Notes: a model not told the origin generated them from the letters alone. 34,943 nucleotides of DNA from an uncultured Clostridia bacterium (GCA_944336625.1 CALVLF010000034.1:1-34943), one strand, 5' to 3'; shown: positions 14,855 through 24,258, counted from the stretch's first letter. Numbers and translations are program-made.

Positions 14855-15721
14855 ATGGAATTAAAGAAACCTGCCCTTAAATTTGACCCAAAGGAGGATA
14901 CCATTACCCTCCTTATCATCATTGCCGTCTGCTTCGTGCAGTCGGTAGCCATTTCCGGCTTTTATACGCCCCACAGCTTCCTGGGCGGCGGCGTAACCGG
15001 CCTTGCCATGCTCATCAGCTATATTACGGGCCTGCCTTCCTGGCCCTTTGTAATATTGCTGAATATCCCCATCTGCATCATAGGCTGTAAATACCTGCGG
15101 TTTAAGAGCATCGTCTTTACTGTGGTGGCTACGGTGATGTTTTCCTTTACCATGGCCATTACAGAGGGCTGGGATTTCCATATAGAAGATCCCCTTGTAG
15201 CGGCGGCGGTAGGCTCCGCCATGATCGGCGTGAGCGGCTCTTTCGTCATTACCCGGAATGCTACCATGGGCGGCTCGGACGTAATTTCCCTCATCCTGAG
15301 CCGGCGCACCTCCATCCCCATGGGCACCCTGAATATCTTCTTCAATCTGGTCATCATGGGCATGCTGGCCTTTGTGCGGGGGCTGGAGGCGGCCCTGATC
15401 TCCATGATCGCCATGTTCATCTGCAATATGGCCCTGAATGCGGCCCTGAAGATGATGAGCCGGGCCAGCACCCTGTTTATCATCTCGGAAAAATGGGAAG
15501 AGATCGCCCCCCTGGTCCTTACCGAGCTCAAGCGGGGCGTTACCTACATCCATGCCGAAGGGGCCTATACCGGCGCTCCCCGGAAGCTGGTTTACTGCAT
15601 CGTCCACCCCGGCGAGCTATACCGGGTGAAGCGCATCGTCAAGGAGCATGACCCCAATGCCCTCTTCTCCATCATCGATACCCAGGAGGTGGTGGGCCGG
15701 GGCTTTGGTTCCTTCAACTAA
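14855..15721 (+). CDS. YitT-family membrane protein (DUF161/DUF2179)
   Basis: This 288-residue protein has five or so transmembrane helices: about residues 16-35 (TITLLIIIAVCFVQSVAISG), then segments around ITGLPSWPFVILLNIPICIIG, SIVFTVVATVMFSFTMAIT, AAVGSAMIGVSGSFVI and NIFFNLVIMGMLAFVRGLEAAL. A C-terminal cytosolic DUF2179 domain follows (STLFIISEKWEEIAPLV...). The central glycine-rich RNATMGGSDVISLIL is typical of YitT. The biochemical role of the family is not established. The start at 14855 has a poor Shine-Dalgarno (AAAGGA lies more than 20 nt upstream), but an in-frame stop at the TAG near 14816 and the lack of other start codons leave no better choice. Confidence 0.92.
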   Translation: MELKKPALKFDPKEDTITLLIIIAVCFVQSVAISGFYTPHSFLGGGVTGLAMLISYITGLPSWPFVILLNIPICIIGCKYLRFKSIVFTVVATVMFSFTMAITEGWDFHIEDPLVAAAVGSAMIGVSGSFVITRNATMGGSDVISLILSRRTSIPMGTLNIFFNLVIMGMLAFVRGLEAALISMIAMFICNMALNAALKMMSRASTLFIISEKWEEIAPLVLTELKRGVTYIHAEGAYTGAPRKLVYCIVHPGELYRVKRIVKEHDPNALFSIIDTQEVVGRGFGSFN

Positions 15722-15729
15722 TATAAAAA

Positions 15730-15750
15730 GGCCCACCCCGGGCCCTTCCC
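15730..15750 (+). terminator. Weak terminator-like hairpin after yitT
   Basis: GGCCC/GGGCC with loop ACCCC is followed by CTTCCCTTT. On the minus strand the hairpin would be followed by TTTTT, a better T tract, but no minus-strand gene ends here. Confidence 0.35.
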
Positions 15751-15761
15751 TTTCGTTAAAA

Positions 15762-15827
15762 TACCCTTAGCAAGGACATAAACGCCTGCGCAAACCAAAA
15801 GCGTGTATCCCTTGAACCTTAAGGGCA
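15762..15827 (+). repeat. TACCCTTA-ended inverted-repeat element, short form (D)
   Basis: This 66-bp element begins TACCCTTA (15762-15769) and ends TAAGGGCA (15820-15827). Inside, CAAGGACATAAACGC and GCGTGTATCCCTTG are near-complementary, so nearly the whole element folds as one hairpin around CTGCGCAAACCAAAA. Both ends match the ends of the 189-bp element at 30845-31033. The internal junction (CGCCTGCGCA then CCAAAA) looks like an internal deletion of the long form. Confidence 0.75.
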
Positions 15828-15863
15828 ACCTTTTGATATAAGCATGGAAAAGGAGCAAGTCGC

Positions 15864-17219
15864 ATGAAAAAAACAGAGCAATGGCTGGAGGAAAACCGGG
15901 AAGCCCTGGTCGCTTCCCTGCAGGCGCTGGTGCGGATTCCCAGCGTAAAGGGCGAGCCCGCCCCAGGGGCTCCCTTTGGCGCCGCTGCCAAGGAATGCCT
16001 TACTGCCGCCCTGGATATAGCCCGGGGCCTGGGGCTCAAGGCCCAGGATCTGGATGGCTACGTGGGCTATATAGAGGCCGGCGAAGGGGAAGAGGAGCTG
16101 GGCATCCTGGCCCATCTGGACGTGGTGCATCCGGGGGATGGCTGGCGCTACCCGCCCTTCGGGGCTATGATTGAGGATGGAATCCTCTATGGCCGGGGCG
16201 CCATCGATGATAAGGGCCCTGCCGTAGCCGCCCTTTATGCCCTGGCTGCCGTGAAGAACAGCGGCGTCCCTTTCAAGCGCCGGGTGCGGCTTATCCTGGG
16301 CTGTGATGAGGAGAGCGGCTGGGGCTGCATGAACCATTATACCCAGGTGGAAAAGCTGCCAGATCTGGCCTTTTCCCCGGATGCGGAATACCCCCTGGTC
16401 AATAGTGAAAAGAGCATCTGCCAGCTGAATTTCAAGGGCAGCTTCCCCTCCTCCCTGCGGGTGAAGGCGGGGCTCAAGGCCAACATCGTGCCGGATCTGG
16501 CCCAGGCCCTGCTCCCCCTCATCCCGGAGGATGTAGCCCCCAAGCTCCATAAGCTTCCCGTTACCTGCGAGCCCGTGCCCCATGGCTGCCGCCTGAGCAT
16601 CAAGGGCCGCAGCGCCCATGCGGCCTCTCCCGAGCTGGGGGATAATGCCCTCCAGTCCATGCTGGGGCTCTTGGCCCAGCTTCCTCTGCCCGAGGCGGAT
16701 GCCAAGGTTGCCAAAACCCTCAGCGGGGTCTTTGGCCGGGATATTCACGGGGAAAGCCTGGGCATCGACTTTACGGATGCTTCCGGCCGCACCACCTGCA
16801 ACGTAGCCATGCTGGACTGGAACCAGGAAGGCATACAGGATCTTTGCCTAGATCTGCGCCTGCCCCTGGGCCTGGATGCCCAGGAAACCGCCCATAAGAT
16901 CGCTGCGGCCCTGGCCCCCGCCGGATTGGTGCCCAGCGGCGTCCATATCAAGCCGGGCCATTATGTTGCCCCGGAAAGCGAGCTCGTGCAAAAGCTCCTT
17001 CGGGTCTATGCCCAGCACAGCGGCGTGCAGGATCCCAAGCCCCTGGCCATCGGCGGCGGCACCTATGCCCGCTGCATCCCCAATGCCGTGGCCTTCGGCT
17101 GCGAGCGGCCGGGGCTGGATTGCCGTATGCATCAGGCCAATGAGTTCCTGCCCCTCCATAACCTGCTGGATGATGCCCGCATCCTGGCGGATGCCATCCT
17201 AGCCCTGGCCTGCGAATAG
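15864..17219 (+). CDS. Sapep/PepV-family M20 dipeptidase
   Basis: This 451-residue cytosolic di-metal (Zn or Mn) peptidase cleaves dipeptides in peptide nutrition. Metal and catalytic residues of the M20 family are all visible: H and D in GILAHLDVVHPGDGW, the bridging aspartate in YGRGAIDDKGP, the glutamate pair in GCDEESGWGCMNHY, an aspartate in FSPDAEYPLVNSEK, and the C-terminal histidine in RMHQANEFLP. The DEESGWGCMNHY and FSPDAEYPLVNSEK wording is typical of PepV/Sapep rather than of DapE or ArgE. AAGGAG lies 9 nt before the ATG. A strong terminator follows 31 nt after the stop codon, so it is either monocistronic or read through from yitT. Confidence 0.93.
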   Translation: MKKTEQWLEENREALVASLQALVRIPSVKGEPAPGAPFGAAAKECLTAALDIARGLGLKAQDLDGYVGYIEAGEGEEELGILAHLDVVHPGDGWRYPPFGAMIEDGILYGRGAIDDKGPAVAALYALAAVKNSGVPFKRRVRLILGCDEESGWGCMNHYTQVEKLPDLAFSPDAEYPLVNSEKSICQLNFKGSFPSSLRVKAGLKANIVPDLAQALLPLIPEDVAPKLHKLPVTCEPVPHGCRLSIKGRSAHAASPELGDNALQSMLGLLAQLPLPEADAKVAKTLSGVFGRDIHGESLGIDFTDASGRTTCNVAMLDWNQEGIQDLCLDLRLPLGLDAQETAHKIAAALAPAGLVPSGVHIKPGHYVAPESELVQKLLRVYAQHSGVQDPKPLAIGGGTYARCIPNAVAFGCERPGLDCRMHQANEFLPLHNLLDDARILADAILALACE

Positions 17220-17250
17220 GCCCTGGTCTTTTGCAAAAATGGTTGCCACG

Positions 17251-17286
17251 CATCGGAGCAAAGCGCACTTTGCTCCGATGTTTTTT
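17251..17286 (+). terminator. Intrinsic terminator of the dipeptidase gene
   Basis: The 13-bp perfect stem CATCGGAGCAAAG/CTTTGCTCCGATG has loop CGCA and is followed by TTTTTT. Confidence 0.92.
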
Positions 17287-17300
17287 GCTGTGACAAAAAG

Positions 17301-17382
17301 CTGCTGCCGGCCGGTCTCTCCGGAATCCGCAGCCAACCCCGGGCAAGGCGGATTACGCCGCATTTTGCCGGTAGGGCAGCAG
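17301..17382. repeat. Nested inverted repeat between two terminators
   Basis: The outer arms CTGCTGCC (17301-17308) and GGCAGCAG (17375-17382) enclose CCGGC/GCCGG (17307-17311 and 17367-17371, meeting the outer arm) and then AATCCGC/GCGGATT (17324-17330 and 17348-17354). The whole forms one long branched or bulged stem. It lies between the dipeptidase terminator and the addA terminator, outside both genes. No second copy was found in the window. Confidence 0.55.
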
Positions 17383-17465
17383 ACGGTATGCCGGCCCACC
17401 TTGGGCAAAAGTGCCCTGATTTGGGCCATAAGCAGAGGGATGTGCCTAAAGGCATGTGTCTTATG

Positions 17466-17505
17466 AAAAAGCCCGCCCGGGCGATAAAGCGCCGGGGCGG
17501 GCTTT
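17466..17505 (-). terminator. Intrinsic terminator of the thpR-addBA operon
   Basis: On the minus strand AAAGCCCGCCCCGGCG pairs with CGCCCGGGCGGGCTTT (one mismatch) across a short A/T loop, and the T run TTTTT follows. It starts 25 bp after the addA stop codon. Confidence 0.85.
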
Positions 17506-17529
17506 GGCGTTTTATGGGGAAGCGAGGGG

Positions 17530-20500
17530 TCAGGCTTCCGGAAGGTCCAGGGCAACGCTCTCCCCCGTCCGCAAAAGGACCACATAGGCCTCCTGCACCG
17601 GCAAGCCCGTAATCTCCCGCAGGGCCAGGCTGTAAAGCCGGAGCTGGGGCCGGTGGGCCTCCGCCGCCTCCTTTTCCCCGCCCTTTGGGACGAAGTCCGT
17701 CTTGTAATCCAGCAATATCCAGCCCCTTCCCTCCCGGAAGCAGCAATCCACCACCCCCTGCAGGAGCACCGGCTCCCGGCTCTCCCCCAGGCCCAGGGTG
17801 CTGGCGGGCAGGCGGCAGTTGAAGCCATATTCCCGCTCCACCTGCCCGGCTGCGCAGAGGCGGCGGCCCAGGGAGCTTTGGAAAAATTCGGAAATGGCCG
17901 GGGCATATACGGCCTCCGCCTGGGCCGGGGTGAGCAGGCCCCTTTTTTGCAGCTCCTGCAGGGCCGCCCGTACCGAGGCTGCGCTATGAGGCTCCAGAGA
18001 AATGTGTTCCATGAGGATGTGAGCGGCAGTGCCCCGGCCTGCCGCCGTAAGGGGCCGCCTATCCTGCAAAAAGGCGGGGCAGCGCTCCATATCCGGCCGG
18101 TTCCCTACCAGGGCGGAAACCGTTACCTTGCTGGGCAGGCGGGTATCCGCCTGGTGGCTATAGGCCCAGTTCAGCCGCTCCCAAAGGGCCTCGTCCCGGG
18201 GAGCCTTCTGGGCCGCTGCCCGAAAGGCGGCGTATTTCTCCCGGCTTAGGGCGCCGCCCCCGCCCCCGGCCTCCGCCTGCTGGTGAAAGGCGCAGGTCAG
18301 GCCGGTGCCTGCCGGGGCTTTAAGGCGGGGCGGCAAGCCTATGGCTGCCCGCAGGGCTCCTCCCCCTTCCTCTTCCAATAAAATGGGCAGCAGCCAGTCT
18401 GCAAAGGAGCGGGCCAATATGCTCCGGGCCGGGGAGAGGGGGGTCCTGGCGTTTTGCAGGGCGGTTTCCGGCCGCGGGTGGGCGCAGAGGAGGATCAGCT
18501 GCCCCTCCGCCCGGGTCATGGCTACGTAGAGCACCCGCATCTGCTCCGCCACCCCCCGCTCCACCACCCGGCCCGCTATGGCGCTGTAGTAAAGGTTCCC
18601 CAGCCTGGCCCCTTTCAGTATGGGTTTGATGCCCAGGCCCAGGTGCTGATCCATCACCAGGGGCGCCTGGGCATCCCGCAGGTTGAACCCCTTGTTGATC
18701 CCCGCTAAAAATACCACGGGGAATTCCAGCCCCTTGCTCTTATGGATGGATAAAAGGCGCACTACCTCCGCCCCGCCGGTCTGGGCAGCCCCCAGAGAGC
18801 CCCGCTCCCGGGCCCTGTCCATAAAGCGGAGGAAGGGGCTCAGGCCGTGGCCGCTCTGGCTCCAGCTTTCCGCGCAGTCCAGCAGGGCCATAAGGTTCCC
18901 CTGGCGGGCAGCGCCCCCGGGCAGGGCCCGGACATAGCGGCCATAGCCCGTCTCTTCCAGCAGGAGTGCAATGAGCTGGGGCAGGGCCAGCAGCTCCCCC
19001 TTCTCCCGCCAGCGGGAAAGCCGGCCCAGGAATGCCGCCGCCTTTTCCCCCAGAGGGCCCGGCCCGGCCGCTGCCCGGGCCAGGGAGTCGAAGCAGCTTT
19101 CTTCCTGATGGCCCGCCCGCAGCTGGATGAGCTCCTCCGTAGTAAAGCCGCCTATGGGGCTGCGCAGCACGCTGACCAGGGGGATATCCTGGCGCCGGTT
19201 ATCCAGCAGCCGCAAAAGGTTCAGGAAGATCTGCACCTCCACCGCCTCAAAATAGCCCCCGGTCAGCTCCGCGTAAGCCGGCACCCCTTCCCGGGCCAGG
19301 GTCTGGAGCCAAAGGTCCGCTACCCGCTTGGGGGCGCTGTGGAGGATGACCATATCTTTATAGGTAAGGGGCGCCCCCGTGGGGCCCGGCTGGCCCAGAA
19401 GCTCCCGGATCCGCCGGGCGGCCAGCCGGGCTTCCGCCTCCGCTGCCTCCAGCAGGGCCACGGCATCCTCTTCCCCGGCCAGCTCCTCCATTTCCCCCTC
19501 CAGGGTGGCCTGCTGGCGGATCAGGTGGAATTCCGCGCCGCCTGTAAGGCCGGCCCGGCCCTGGCGCAGGGCCTCTTCCTCCCCATAGGGGATGCCCCCT
19601 GCCTCCTGGCCCATGACCCTGGAAAACACCCCGTTTACCGTCTGAATCACCCGGCTGCCCGAGCGGAAGTTAGCGTTCAGGCTGATGGCCCTGCCCCCCC
19701 GGCCCTGGGCAAAGGCTGCCTGCCGCTCCAGAAACAGCCCGGGCTCCGCCATGCGGAAGCCATAGATGGACTGCTTTACATCCCCCACTAGGAACAGGTT
19801 ATCCTCCCGGGAAAGGGCGGCGATGATCCGGGCCTGGAGGGGGTTGATATCCTGGTATTCATCCACGAATACATATTGGAACTTATTCCGGTATTCCGCC
19901 GCGATAGCCGGCTTTTCCAGCAAATGCAGGGCCATGCGCTCCATATCCGCATAATCCACCAGGCCCGCTTCCTCCTTGCGCTGGCCATACAGGCGGTGGA
20001 ATTCCAGCATGACTTCCCGGATCCCCTCCATGTAGGGCAAAAGCTCCCGCAGGCGCTCCGCCTGCTCCGAAAGGGAGAGGCGGAAGGCGGCAATCTGCTT
20101 TTTCACCAGGGCCTTGATCCCATCCCGCACCTTTACCACCGGCTCCTTCACCCCGGGCTCCGTGCCCCGGGGCCAGCTCAGCCGGCCGAAGGACAGGCTC
20201 TCCAGCTGGGCCAGGAAGCTAGGGTAGCTGTGGGGCAAAAGCAGGGCCCGCAGCTGGGCCAGCTCTTCATCCAGCACCTGGGCCACCTTGGGGAAATCCG
20301 CCCCGATCTCCCCTTCCAGGGTGCTGAGGGCCTCTATGCGGGCGGCGAAGAGGTTCTGGCAGCTGTGGAGAAAGGCCGCCACTGCCCGGGATTCCCCCAG
20401 CTCCGCCTCGGTGCTGCCGTAAGCAGCCACCGCCTTATCCAGCCAGCCCTCCATATCCGGCTGGGCGCAGAGGAAGGCATAGAGCCCTTCCATGCTCTCT

Positions 20501-20991
20501 AAAAACTCCTCCTCCGAGGAAAAGAGGGCCGTCAGCCCCTCCAGCTGCCCCTCGCCATAGCCTTTTTCCAGCAGCTCGTCCCAAACCTCCTGCTGCAGAA
20601 CCTGGCTCTGGAGCTCATCCGCCGCCCGGAAGGCCGGGTCCAGCCCCGCAGCATGAAAGTGCCGCCGCAGCACGTGGGCGCAGAAGGCATCGATGGTAGA
20701 GATATGAGCCTGGCCCACCCCGCCGGCGGCAGCCCCCAGGCGGGCGGCTTGGGCCGGATCCGCCGCGGCCTCCGCCAGCTCTCCCAGCCGCCGGGCGATG
20801 CGCTTTTTCATCTCCGCGGCGGCAGCCCGGGTGAAGGTGATCACCAGGAAACGGTCCAGGGGGCAGCCCGCCGCCACCAGCCGGGCGATGCGCTCGGTAA
20901 GCACGGCGGTTTTCCCGCTGCCCGCCGCCGCAGATACCAGCAGGCTCCCCGGGGTCTCGATGGCCCGGCGCTGTTCATCCGTCCAGTTCAT
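17530..20991 (-). CDS. addA: ATP-dependent helicase/nuclease subunit A (AddA)
   Basis: This is the catalytic motor subunit of AddAB, the Bacillota counterpart of RecBCD. It unwinds double-strand ends and trims strands to start homologous recombination. The 1153-residue UvrD/SF1A protein has Walker A SAAAGSGKT (residues 20-28), TFTRAAAAEMKKRI, Walker B YVFVDEYQDINPLQA, SIYGFRMAEP, LSIHKSKGLEFPVVF and motif VI RVLYVAMTRAEGQL. The C-terminal RecB-like nuclease domain shows GVVDCCFREGRGWILLDYKTDF, with the catalytic D and DYK. It is slightly shorter than B. subtilis AddA. The start overlaps the end of addB by 17 nt, as expected for coupled synthesis of the heterodimer. Confidence 0.97.
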   Translation of the reverse strand: MNWTDEQRRAIETPGSLLVSAAAGSGKTAVLTERIARLVAAGCPLDRFLVITFTRAAAAEMKKRIARRLGELAEAAADPAQAARLGAAAGGVGQAHISTIDAFCAHVLRRHFHAAGLDPAFRAADELQSQVLQQEVWDELLEKGYGEGQLEGLTALFSSEEEFLESMEGLYAFLCAQPDMEGWLDKAVAAYGSTEAELGESRAVAAFLHSCQNLFAARIEALSTLEGEIGADFPKVAQVLDEELAQLRALLLPHSYPSFLAQLESLSFGRLSWPRGTEPGVKEPVVKVRDGIKALVKKQIAAFRLSLSEQAERLRELLPYMEGIREVMLEFHRLYGQRKEEAGLVDYADMERMALHLLEKPAIAAEYRNKFQYVFVDEYQDINPLQARIIAALSREDNLFLVGDVKQSIYGFRMAEPGLFLERQAAFAQGRGGRAISLNANFRSGSRVIQTVNGVFSRVMGQEAGGIPYGEEEALRQGRAGLTGGAEFHLIRQQATLEGEMEELAGEEDAVALLEAAEAEARLAARRIRELLGQPGPTGAPLTYKDMVILHSAPKRVADLWLQTLAREGVPAYAELTGGYFEAVEVQIFLNLLRLLDNRRQDIPLVSVLRSPIGGFTTEELIQLRAGHQEESCFDSLARAAAGPGPLGEKAAAFLGRLSRWREKGELLALPQLIALLLEETGYGRYVRALPGGAARQGNLMALLDCAESWSQSGHGLSPFLRFMDRARERGSLGAAQTGGAEVVRLLSIHKSKGLEFPVVFLAGINKGFNLRDAQAPLVMDQHLGLGIKPILKGARLGNLYYSAIAGRVVERGVAEQMRVLYVAMTRAEGQLILLCAHPRPETALQNARTPLSPARSILARSFADWLLPILLEEEGGGALRAAIGLPPRLKAPAGTGLTCAFHQQAEAGGGGGALSREKYAAFRAAAQKAPRDEALWERLNWAYSHQADTRLPSKVTVSALVGNRPDMERCPAFLQDRRPLTAAGRGTAAHILMEHISLEPHSAASVRAALQELQKRGLLTPAQAEAVYAPAISEFFQSSLGRRLCAAGQVEREYGFNCRLPASTLGLGESREPVLLQGVVDCCFREGRGWILLDYKTDFVPKGGEKEAAEAHRPQLRLYSLALREITGLPVQEAYVVLLRTGESVALDLPEA

Positions 20992-23900
20992 TTTCCTCCT
21001 CCTTGGGGTCCAGGGCCTGGAAGAAGGCCGCCTTATTCATGCGCTTCAGGTTCCGGGCCCGGCAGCCCAGCTCCGGGTCAAATCCGCAGACCCCGCCAAA
21101 GCCGCAGCTCTTGCAGCTGAGGGCGCCGCCCTGCCGGGCCGGGGAAAGCTCCGCCCGCCCTTCCAGCATGGCGGCCAGGGTAGCCCGGGCCTTATCCTTT
21201 GCAAAACCCACCACCTCCTTAAGCTCCTCCCGGCTCACCAGGCCCGCGGCGTTTTTCCCCGTAGGGATCAGCTTATTATCCGGGTCCCGGCCGGCGGAGG
21301 CAGCCATCAGGGCCGGTTCCTCCAGGGTCAGCCCCCGCAGGCGGAACGCCTCCTGCATCCGCTCCTCCAGGGGAGTATCATCCTCCGAAGGCGCTGGGTC
21401 CGCAATGGGCATATAATACATGCCCGCCGGCTCCGCCAGGCTTTCTACCGCAGCCATAGCCGCCACATACAGGGGCAGCTGCAACCGCAGGCCATGGTAA
21501 AGCTGGGTATAATCGAAGGCGGCGCTCCCGCTCTTGTAATCCACCACCCGGTAATAATCCTGCCCTTCCACCCGGGCCCGGTCCACCCGGTCTATCCGGC
21601 CGCTGAGCAGGAAGCTGCTGCCATCGGGCAGGGTAAGGGCCAGGGGCGGATAGGGGCAGCCCTTTCCAAAGCGGATCTCGCTGGCCCCGGGCTGAAAATC
21701 CCCCAGCTGGGCCTGGCGCACCAGGGCCCAGGCCGTGGCCCGCACCGCCCGCACCAGCCTTGCGGCCTTGGCCCGGCCCCGGGCCGTATCCAGCAGGACG
21801 CCCCCATTATGGGCGGCCAGCAGGGGGGGAAGGATTGCATCCAGCAGCCTGTCTACCCCCTCCATATCCAGGCCCGCCAGCCCCTCCTGGGCTGCCGCCT
21901 GCAAAAAGGCGTCCAGCGCCGCATGGCAGAAGGCCCCCTCGTCGGGCTTCCGTTCCTTATATTCCTTGCGGGGCTGGGCTTTCAGGCCATATTGGAGGAA
22001 ATGCTTGAAGGGGCACTGGTTGAAGGTTTCCAGCCGGGTAGCCCCGCCCCCGGGCGCCTCTCCATACAGGCGCAGGGCCAAGCCATAGCCAAAGGGCTCC
22101 GGGGAAAGGGCGGGGAAGAGGGCTTCCTCCAGCCCCTGCAAAAGAGGGCCATAGACGGGCTGGCTTAAAAAGCAGCCATAAAGGGCCGAAAGCTCTGGCC
22201 CCGGCTCCCCCGTATCCCCAAAGGCCCGAAGTTCTCTGGCCAAGGCGTCCAGGCCTCCGGCCAGGCTCCCCGGCGGGGGCGGGGAAAGCTGGTTCCCCAG
22301 GGGCAGGCCGGGGAAAATGGCCCGGATCCTATCCACCATGGGGGCGGGCAGAGCGCTTTCCGCCCCGGCGCCCATGGAATAGGAAATATATAGAAGCTCC
22401 CGGGGCTTGGTAAGGGCGCTGTAAATATCCATGCGGGCCGCTTCCGCCATTTCCCGGCTGTTTTCCCAGCGCCTTAGGCCCAGGGCTTCCATCCGCTCCA
22501 GCTCTCCATCGTCGATAATGCCGTCATCCGCCCCCTCCGGCGGAAAGCTGCCTGCATTGGCCCCCAGGATGAACAGGGCCCGGATATCCCGGGCACGGGT
22601 CCTATCCAGGCTGCCCAGAAGGACCTGGTCCGCCGTGGCGGGGATAGCGCCGATTTCATAGGCATCCAGCCCTTCCTGCAGGATGGCCAGATACCGGCGG
22701 GTGGAAAGGCGGGTATCCCCCAGGATGGCATGGAGCTGATCCAGCACCGTAAGGATATCGGCATAAACCTGGCTGTTCTCTTCCATGGCTGCCAGCTCCC
22801 CTGCCTGCTCCAGGGCCTTTGTGCGGGCCTGGAGCTGGCCGTAAAGATCCAGCTCCTCCATATAGGCGAAAAGGGCCTCCGTCTTCCCGGCGGCAGTGGG
22901 GGCCCCGGCCAGGGCCTCCCGCAGGGCCAGCAGGGGTTCCATCAGGAGGCGGCGGGTCTCCTCCGCCTCTTCGGGGACATCTTGCCCCTGAAAAGGCCGG
23001 GCCAGCCCCGGGCCCCGGAGGCCCCGGGCCAGGATATAGTTTTCAAAAATCTCCCCTGCCTCCCGGGGCCCGCAGAATCCGGTCTTCACCAGATCCAGCA
23101 CGTCATTCTGGGTAAATCCCCGGCTGACGCAGCGCAGGGCCCCTTCCAGGAGCCGGGCCGCCCCATAGTCCGAAAGCTTATGGCGTCCATCGGAAAAGAA
23201 GGGAATGTTCCGGGCTTGCAGCGCTCGCTGCAGCGGGCCGATATAGGACGAGTCGGCAGCAATCACCGCCATATCCCTGTAGCGCATGCCGCCCCGGGCG
23301 GCTTCCAGCAGGGCTTCCGCCGCAGCCTGGGCCTCGCCCTCCTTATGGAGGGCGGCGAAAAGCCGGATGCTGCCATCCTCCGGCCCAGAATAGGGCTCGT
23401 AAGGGTTGGCAAAGGCCTCCCGCTCCAGGTGCAGGAGCTGGGGCTTCTGCTGCCGAGGGCTATCCTGGGGCAGGGCCTGGGTGCGCAGGGGGCAGCCCCG
23501 CTCCGCCGCCATAGCCTCCAGCCTCTCCAAAGCCCGGCGCTCCCCGGCGAAAAGCTCCCCATCCCGGCTGGGATATGGATCCAGCCGCAGGGCGATGTGG
23601 AGGGAGGCAGCGATGTCCATCAGGATGCCCAGGGCCCGCCAGGTCTGCTCCCCATGGAATTCGATCCCATCCAGAATGATATGCTGCCCCCGGAAGGAGG
23701 AAGCGGGCAGGGCTGCGCAAAAGGCGTTGAAGCCATCCTCCTCATCCAGATACCGGCCCTTTAAAAAATCTTCCGTGTCCTTATACAAACGGGAAATATC
23801 CCGGAGCTTCTCTCCCAGAAGGTCTTCCTCCGGCAGGGCCAGGGCGGCCTCTTCCAGGGCCTGGGGGGTGATATCTTGGCGCTTGAAGCGGGTAAAGAGC

Positions 23901-24256
23901 TGGGCGCAGGTCTGGGCGAAGCCGGTAGTCTGGGCCACCCGGCCAAAGGCGCACAGCCCCTCCCCTGCCTCTTCGGCGATTTTGCGCACCACCATGCCCT
24001 TGCCCTGGGGGGATAGGAATACGCCCCGCTCCCCCTGCTCCGCCAGGGCCTGGCGGGCCAAAGTGGTAAAGGAATAAACGGGCGCCCCGGCGATGCCCTC
24101 CTCTGCCAGCTGGCGCTCCGTTTCATAGGTAAACTGCTCTGGCACAATGCAGCGCACCGGCGCCCCCTGCTCCAGCAAGGCCCGGATGCGCTGCCTGAGT
24201 GCCCGGCTCTTTCCCGAGCCCGCCCGGCCCAGGATGAAATGAACCTCTGCCGCCAT
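20975..24256 (-). CDS. addB: ATP-dependent helicase/deoxyribonuclease subunit B (AddB)
   Basis: This is the second AddAB subunit, which recognises Chi-like sequences and carries the other nuclease domain. The 1093-residue protein begins with a Walker A GRAGSGKS at residues 10-17 and FVPEQ-like CIVPEQFTYETERQL, typical of AddB. The C-terminal nuclease has GRIDRVDRARVEG and RVVDYKSGSA. The AddB iron-sulfur staple is intact: one cysteine in FNQCPFKHFLQYGLK before the nuclease core, and three in CKSCGFGGVC (C-x2-C-x5-C) near the end, the spacing known from B. subtilis. Its ATG is 2 nt after the thpR stop codon, and its end overlaps addA. Chi specificity cannot be read from the sequence. Confidence 0.97.
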   Translation of the reverse strand: MAAEVHFILGRAGSGKSRALRQRIRALLEQGAPVRCIVPEQFTYETERQLAEEGIAGAPVYSFTTLARQALAEQGERGVFLSPQGKGMVVRKIAEEAGEGLCAFGRVAQTTGFAQTCAQLFTRFKRQDITPQALEEAALALPEEDLLGEKLRDISRLYKDTEDFLKGRYLDEEDGFNAFCAALPASSFRGQHIILDGIEFHGEQTWRALGILMDIAASLHIALRLDPYPSRDGELFAGERRALERLEAMAAERGCPLRTQALPQDSPRQQKPQLLHLEREAFANPYEPYSGPEDGSIRLFAALHKEGEAQAAAEALLEAARGGMRYRDMAVIAADSSYIGPLQRALQARNIPFFSDGRHKLSDYGAARLLEGALRCVSRGFTQNDVLDLVKTGFCGPREAGEIFENYILARGLRGPGLARPFQGQDVPEEAEETRRLLMEPLLALREALAGAPTAAGKTEALFAYMEELDLYGQLQARTKALEQAGELAAMEENSQVYADILTVLDQLHAILGDTRLSTRRYLAILQEGLDAYEIGAIPATADQVLLGSLDRTRARDIRALFILGANAGSFPPEGADDGIIDDGELERMEALGLRRWENSREMAEAARMDIYSALTKPRELLYISYSMGAGAESALPAPMVDRIRAIFPGLPLGNQLSPPPPGSLAGGLDALARELRAFGDTGEPGPELSALYGCFLSQPVYGPLLQGLEEALFPALSPEPFGYGLALRLYGEAPGGGATRLETFNQCPFKHFLQYGLKAQPRKEYKERKPDEGAFCHAALDAFLQAAAQEGLAGLDMEGVDRLLDAILPPLLAAHNGGVLLDTARGRAKAARLVRAVRATAWALVRQAQLGDFQPGASEIRFGKGCPYPPLALTLPDGSSFLLSGRIDRVDRARVEGQDYYRVVDYKSGSAAFDYTQLYHGLRLQLPLYVAAMAAVESLAEPAGMYYMPIADPAPSEDDTPLEERMQEAFRLRGLTLEEPALMAASAGRDPDNKLIPTGKNAAGLVSREELKEVVGFAKDKARATLAAMLEGRAELSPARQGGALSCKSCGFGGVCGFDPELGCRARNLKRMNKAAFFQALDPKEEENELDG

Positions 24257-24258
24257 GG

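Larger units (their letters stand above)
17220..17529. other. 310-bp convergent intergenic region
   Basis: It contains the dipeptidase terminator (17251-17286), the nested inverted repeat (17301-17382), a few short competing hairpins (for example GCCCA/TGGGC at 17394-17406), and the addA terminator (17466-17505). Frames crossing it have no ribosome binding sites and run into the hairpins, so no gene is called. Confidence 0.65.

Noticed and set aside
22730..23764. A 344-codon plus-strand frame inside addB, and similar long frames opposite addA.
   Set aside because: These are shadows of addA/addB. Both AddAB subunits show full motif sets on the minus strand.
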